DNA of 64,000 bases, taken from NCBI GenBank assembly GCA_036346205.1, contig JARFJB010000821.1, positions 5,328,222 to 5,392,221 of the forward strand. The letters run 5' to 3'. Positions 62,047 through 64,000 of this stretch are shown in pieces. Under the pieces are notes generated by a model, which saw only the letters and a list, made by a program, of their open reading frames with translations, was not told the origin of the DNA and did not search any database. Numbering within the stretch: the stretch's first letter is position 1; every line of letters starts with the position of its first letter. The position numbers and the translations under genes were made by a program. The DNA is from Vesta saturnalis. Lineage: Eukaryota; Arthropoda; Insecta; Coleoptera; Lampyridae.

Positions 62047-63588
62047 TCATAACAAAAAGTGTTTTTTAAAATGAACTTCAAAATCACGTTTCCAATGTGT
62101 TGCATAATCACATTGATTACATTTATATGCATAACTTAAAGAATGTATTTTATTATGAGTTTTTAAATTACCTTTGCGATATGTTGCATAAACACATTGG
62201 TCACATTTATAATCATAACTTGAAGAGTGTTTTCTAAAATGAATTTTTAAATCATGTTTGTGATGTGTTACATAATTACATTGGTCACACCTGAATTCAT
62301 AACTTGAAGAATGTTTTTTACAATGAGTTTTTAAATTATTTTTGCGATTTGTTACATAATCACATTGATCACATTTGTATTCGTAACTTGAAGAGTGATT
62401 TTTAAGATGGATTTTTAAATTATCTTTGCGATTTGTTGCATAGTCACATTGGTCGCATTTGTATTCCAAACTTGAAGAGTGATTTTTAAGATGAGATTTC
62501 AGTTGACCTTTGCGTTTTGCTGCATAATCACATTGGTTACATTTGTAATCATAACTTGAAGAATGTTTTTTAAGGTGAATTTTTAAACTATCTTTGCGAT
62601 TTGTTGCATAATCACATTGGTCGCATTTGTATTCGTAAGTTGAAGAGTGATTTTTAAAATGAAATTTTAGTTGACCTTTGTGTTTTGCTGCATAATCACA
62701 TTGGTCACATTTGTATTCATAACTTGAGGAGTGATTTTTAAGATGAGATTTCAGGTGACCTTTGCGTTTTGCGGCATAATCACATTGGTTACATTTGTAA
62801 TCATAACTTGAAGAATGTTTTTTAAGATGAATGTTTAAACTATCTTTGCGATTTGTTGCATAATAACATTGATCGCATTTGTATTCGTAACTTGAAGAGT
62901 GATTTTTAAGATGAATTTTTAAATTATCTTTGCGATTTGTTGCATAATCACATTGGTTGCATTTGTATTCGTAACTTGAAGAGTGATTTTTAAGATGAAT
63001 TCTTAAATTATCTTTGCGATTTGTTGCATAACCACATTGGTTGCATTTATATTGGTAACTTGAAGCGTGATTTTTAAGATGAAATTTTAGTTGACCTTTG
63101 TGTTTTGCTGCATAATCACATACATTACATTTATAATCATAACTGGAAGAATGTTTTTTAAGATGAATTTTTAAATTATATTTGCGATTTGTTGCATAAT
63201 CACATTGATCACATTTGTATACATAACTGGATTGTTCACAGTTATATTTAGAATTTGTAGTGCGTTTTAAAGCGTCAAGTTTTAAATTTTGCTGCACTGT
63301 TGTTGAACTATTAAATTGATTATTTGCACACTGTACATATGTGACATGTTTGACACTACTTTTATTTATAACTTCTACTTCACTAGAGCTAACATCATTG
63401 AGAACAGAGTTGTCTTCGTTCTTAATATTCGCATCTGTAGAAATGATGTCAAATTTTGTACTAGAACCGCAATCGATTTCTTGTTTTATTAAATCACTAT
63501 TTACAACAAGATGTTGAGTTAGAAGTAGATCTATTCCTTCTTCCTCTTTAGTTTCTATTTTAATAAGTTTCATGTCAATGTCGGACAT
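62047..63588 (-). CDS. C2H2 zinc-finger protein, 14 fingers, 3' end lost to a transposon
   Basis: A nuclear DNA-binding protein by family. The start is taken as the Met at 63588 (MSDIDMKLIKIETKEEEGID) because it aligns with the paralogue at 37586; an in-frame Met at 63615 corresponds to a stop upstream in the paralogue. Residues 1-130 are acidic/Ser-rich and carry three psi-K-x-E SUMO-consensus sites (K10, K35, K56). Fourteen tandem fingers of exactly 28 residues follow (for example YKCDQCDYATNRKDNLKIHL), C-x2-C-x12-H-x3-H, joined by SSSYEYK-type linkers in place of TGEKP. The frame ends KKHFLL at a TAA (62047); one further finger, YEYKCDQCDYATLF, lies just beyond the stop. After it comes the Tigger-like element at 61965. 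The protein may still be made without its C-terminal fingers. Confidence 0.85.
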   Translation of the reverse strand: MSDIDMKLIKIETKEEEGIDLLLTQHLVVNSDLIKQEIDCGSSTKFDIISTDANIKNEDNSVLNDVSSSEVEVINKSSVKHVTYVQCANNQFNSSTTVQQNLKLDALKRTTNSKYNCEQSSYVYKCDQCDYATNRKYNLKIHLKKHSSSYDYKCNVCDYAAKHKGQLKFHLKNHASSYQYKCNQCGYATNRKDNLRIHLKNHSSSYEYKCNQCDYATNRKDNLKIHLKNHSSSYEYKCDQCYYATNRKDSLNIHLKKHSSSYDYKCNQCDYAAKRKGHLKSHLKNHSSSYEYKCDQCDYAAKHKGQLKFHFKNHSSTYEYKCDQCDYATNRKDSLKIHLKKHSSSYDYKCNQCDYAAKRKGQLKSHLKNHSSSLEYKCDQCDYATNRKDNLKIHLKNHSSSYEYKCDQCDYVTNRKNNLKTHCKKHSSSYEFRCDQCNYVTHHKHDLKIHFRKHSSSYDYKCDQCVYATYRKGNLKTHNKIHSLSYAYKCNQCDYATHWKRDFEVHFKKHFLL

Positions 63589-63615
63589 TTCGAAGAATGT
63601 GGGTTGCTTAATCAC

Positions 63616-63707
63616 ACATTTTATAATGTTAAATTCATAAATAAATAAATACTAATTTGAGGTTAAATTAATGCAACACAAAGTTGCACTAAACAGGACG
63701 CGATAAA
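63616..63707 (-). other. 5' flank of the zinc-finger gene
   Basis: The first 35 bp upstream (to AATGTTAAATT at about 63645) match the flank of the paralogue at 37587-37632, then similarity stops. No TATA or initiator was recognised. Confidence 0.4.
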
Positions 63708-64000
63708 CAGTGGCGTAACTAGGATATCAAGGGCCCCGTGCAAATCGAAAAATTTGGGCCCTATTCCTATACCAGGATACTATAAAGAGGAAAACAGTAA
63801 TTTGAACTGGGGGAACTCAAAAACTAAATATTCATTCGTCAATCCAACCGACATGCTCTGCAGGATTCTCCTATTCATGATTCTTCAAATAAAAAAGTTA
63901 GATTTTTTATGGAATATATTTATGGTATTGTAGGAATATTAATTTTATTTATTTTATGAATGATAGCTGAGTAAATACTAGTAAATAATTAATACATAAA
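63708..64000 (+). mobile_element. Possible hAT-type element end, running out of window
   Basis: CAGTGGCGTAACTAGGATAT at 63708, followed by a GGGCCCCGTGCAAA-type segment, is the kind of terminus seen in many hAT-family elements (CAGTGGCGTAAC). The other end, the 8-bp duplication and a transposase are not visible within the window. Confidence 0.4.

Overview
This window looks like a gene-poor, AT-rich stretch of insect nuclear DNA. No order can be named. The evidence is indirect: Jockey-like LINEs, Maverick/Polinton elements, piggyBac, P-element and Tigger/pogo relics, a C2H2 zinc-finger family with Tyr/Ser linkers, short GT-AG introns, and arthropod-style TATA plus TCAGT initiators. No bacterial features were seen. 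Almost all identifiable coding sequence belongs to transposable elements. The only host-type genes are two related zinc-finger loci and one tRNA-like sequence.

Layout. 1-1437 holds a 5'-truncated Jockey-like LINE (minus strand). 1505-4032 is a dispersed repeat bounded by (AT)n tracts; it recurs at about 46.1 and 49.0 kb. 4.2-5.4 kb is a TCAAGGTCA-rich block followed by a 10-bp minisatellite. 7.1-30.6 kb is a field of decayed Maverick/Polinton material. It has a left PolB(+)/integrase(-) unit at 7.3-12.1 kb. A middle set at 13.0-15.4 kb carries an unknown gene, a parvovirus-type PLA2-like segment, a hydrophobic protein, an adenain-like protease and an ATPase fragment. A right unit at 18.0-30.5 kb carries the unknown gene, packaging ATPase, a small ORF, integrase(+) and PolB(-); it is broken by an unidentified 2.5-kb insert inside integrase and by a LINE inside PolB.

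30.9-40.4 kb contains a (CA)n tract, a P-element-like transposase relic, a foldback element, a Tigger fragment joined to a broken zinc-finger gene, a piggyBac element with a spliced but C-terminally truncated transposase, and an RT scrap. 40.4-44.8 kb is largely unexplained and includes the tRNA-Val-like sequence beside a 24-bp-arm hairpin. 45.1-50.9 kb is a 2.9-kb tandem duplication carrying two copies of the dispersed repeat.

52.5-63.6 kb is best read as one minus-strand zinc-finger locus split by a transposon nest. Its 5' part (N-terminus plus 14 intact fingers) is at 62.0-63.6 kb and its decayed 3' fingers are at 52.5-53.45 kb. Between them is a Tigger-like element (53455-61963, TA duplications), itself invaded by a LINE (54524-56610, 10-bp duplication) and by a second, younger Tigger-like element (56739-59903, TA duplication). 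The 3' end of the outer Tigger plus the adjoining zinc-finger gene also occurs as a second copy at 34.9-37.6 kb, so the insertion predates a segmental duplication. Virus-like Maverick genes are described here only as they stand, with their breaks.
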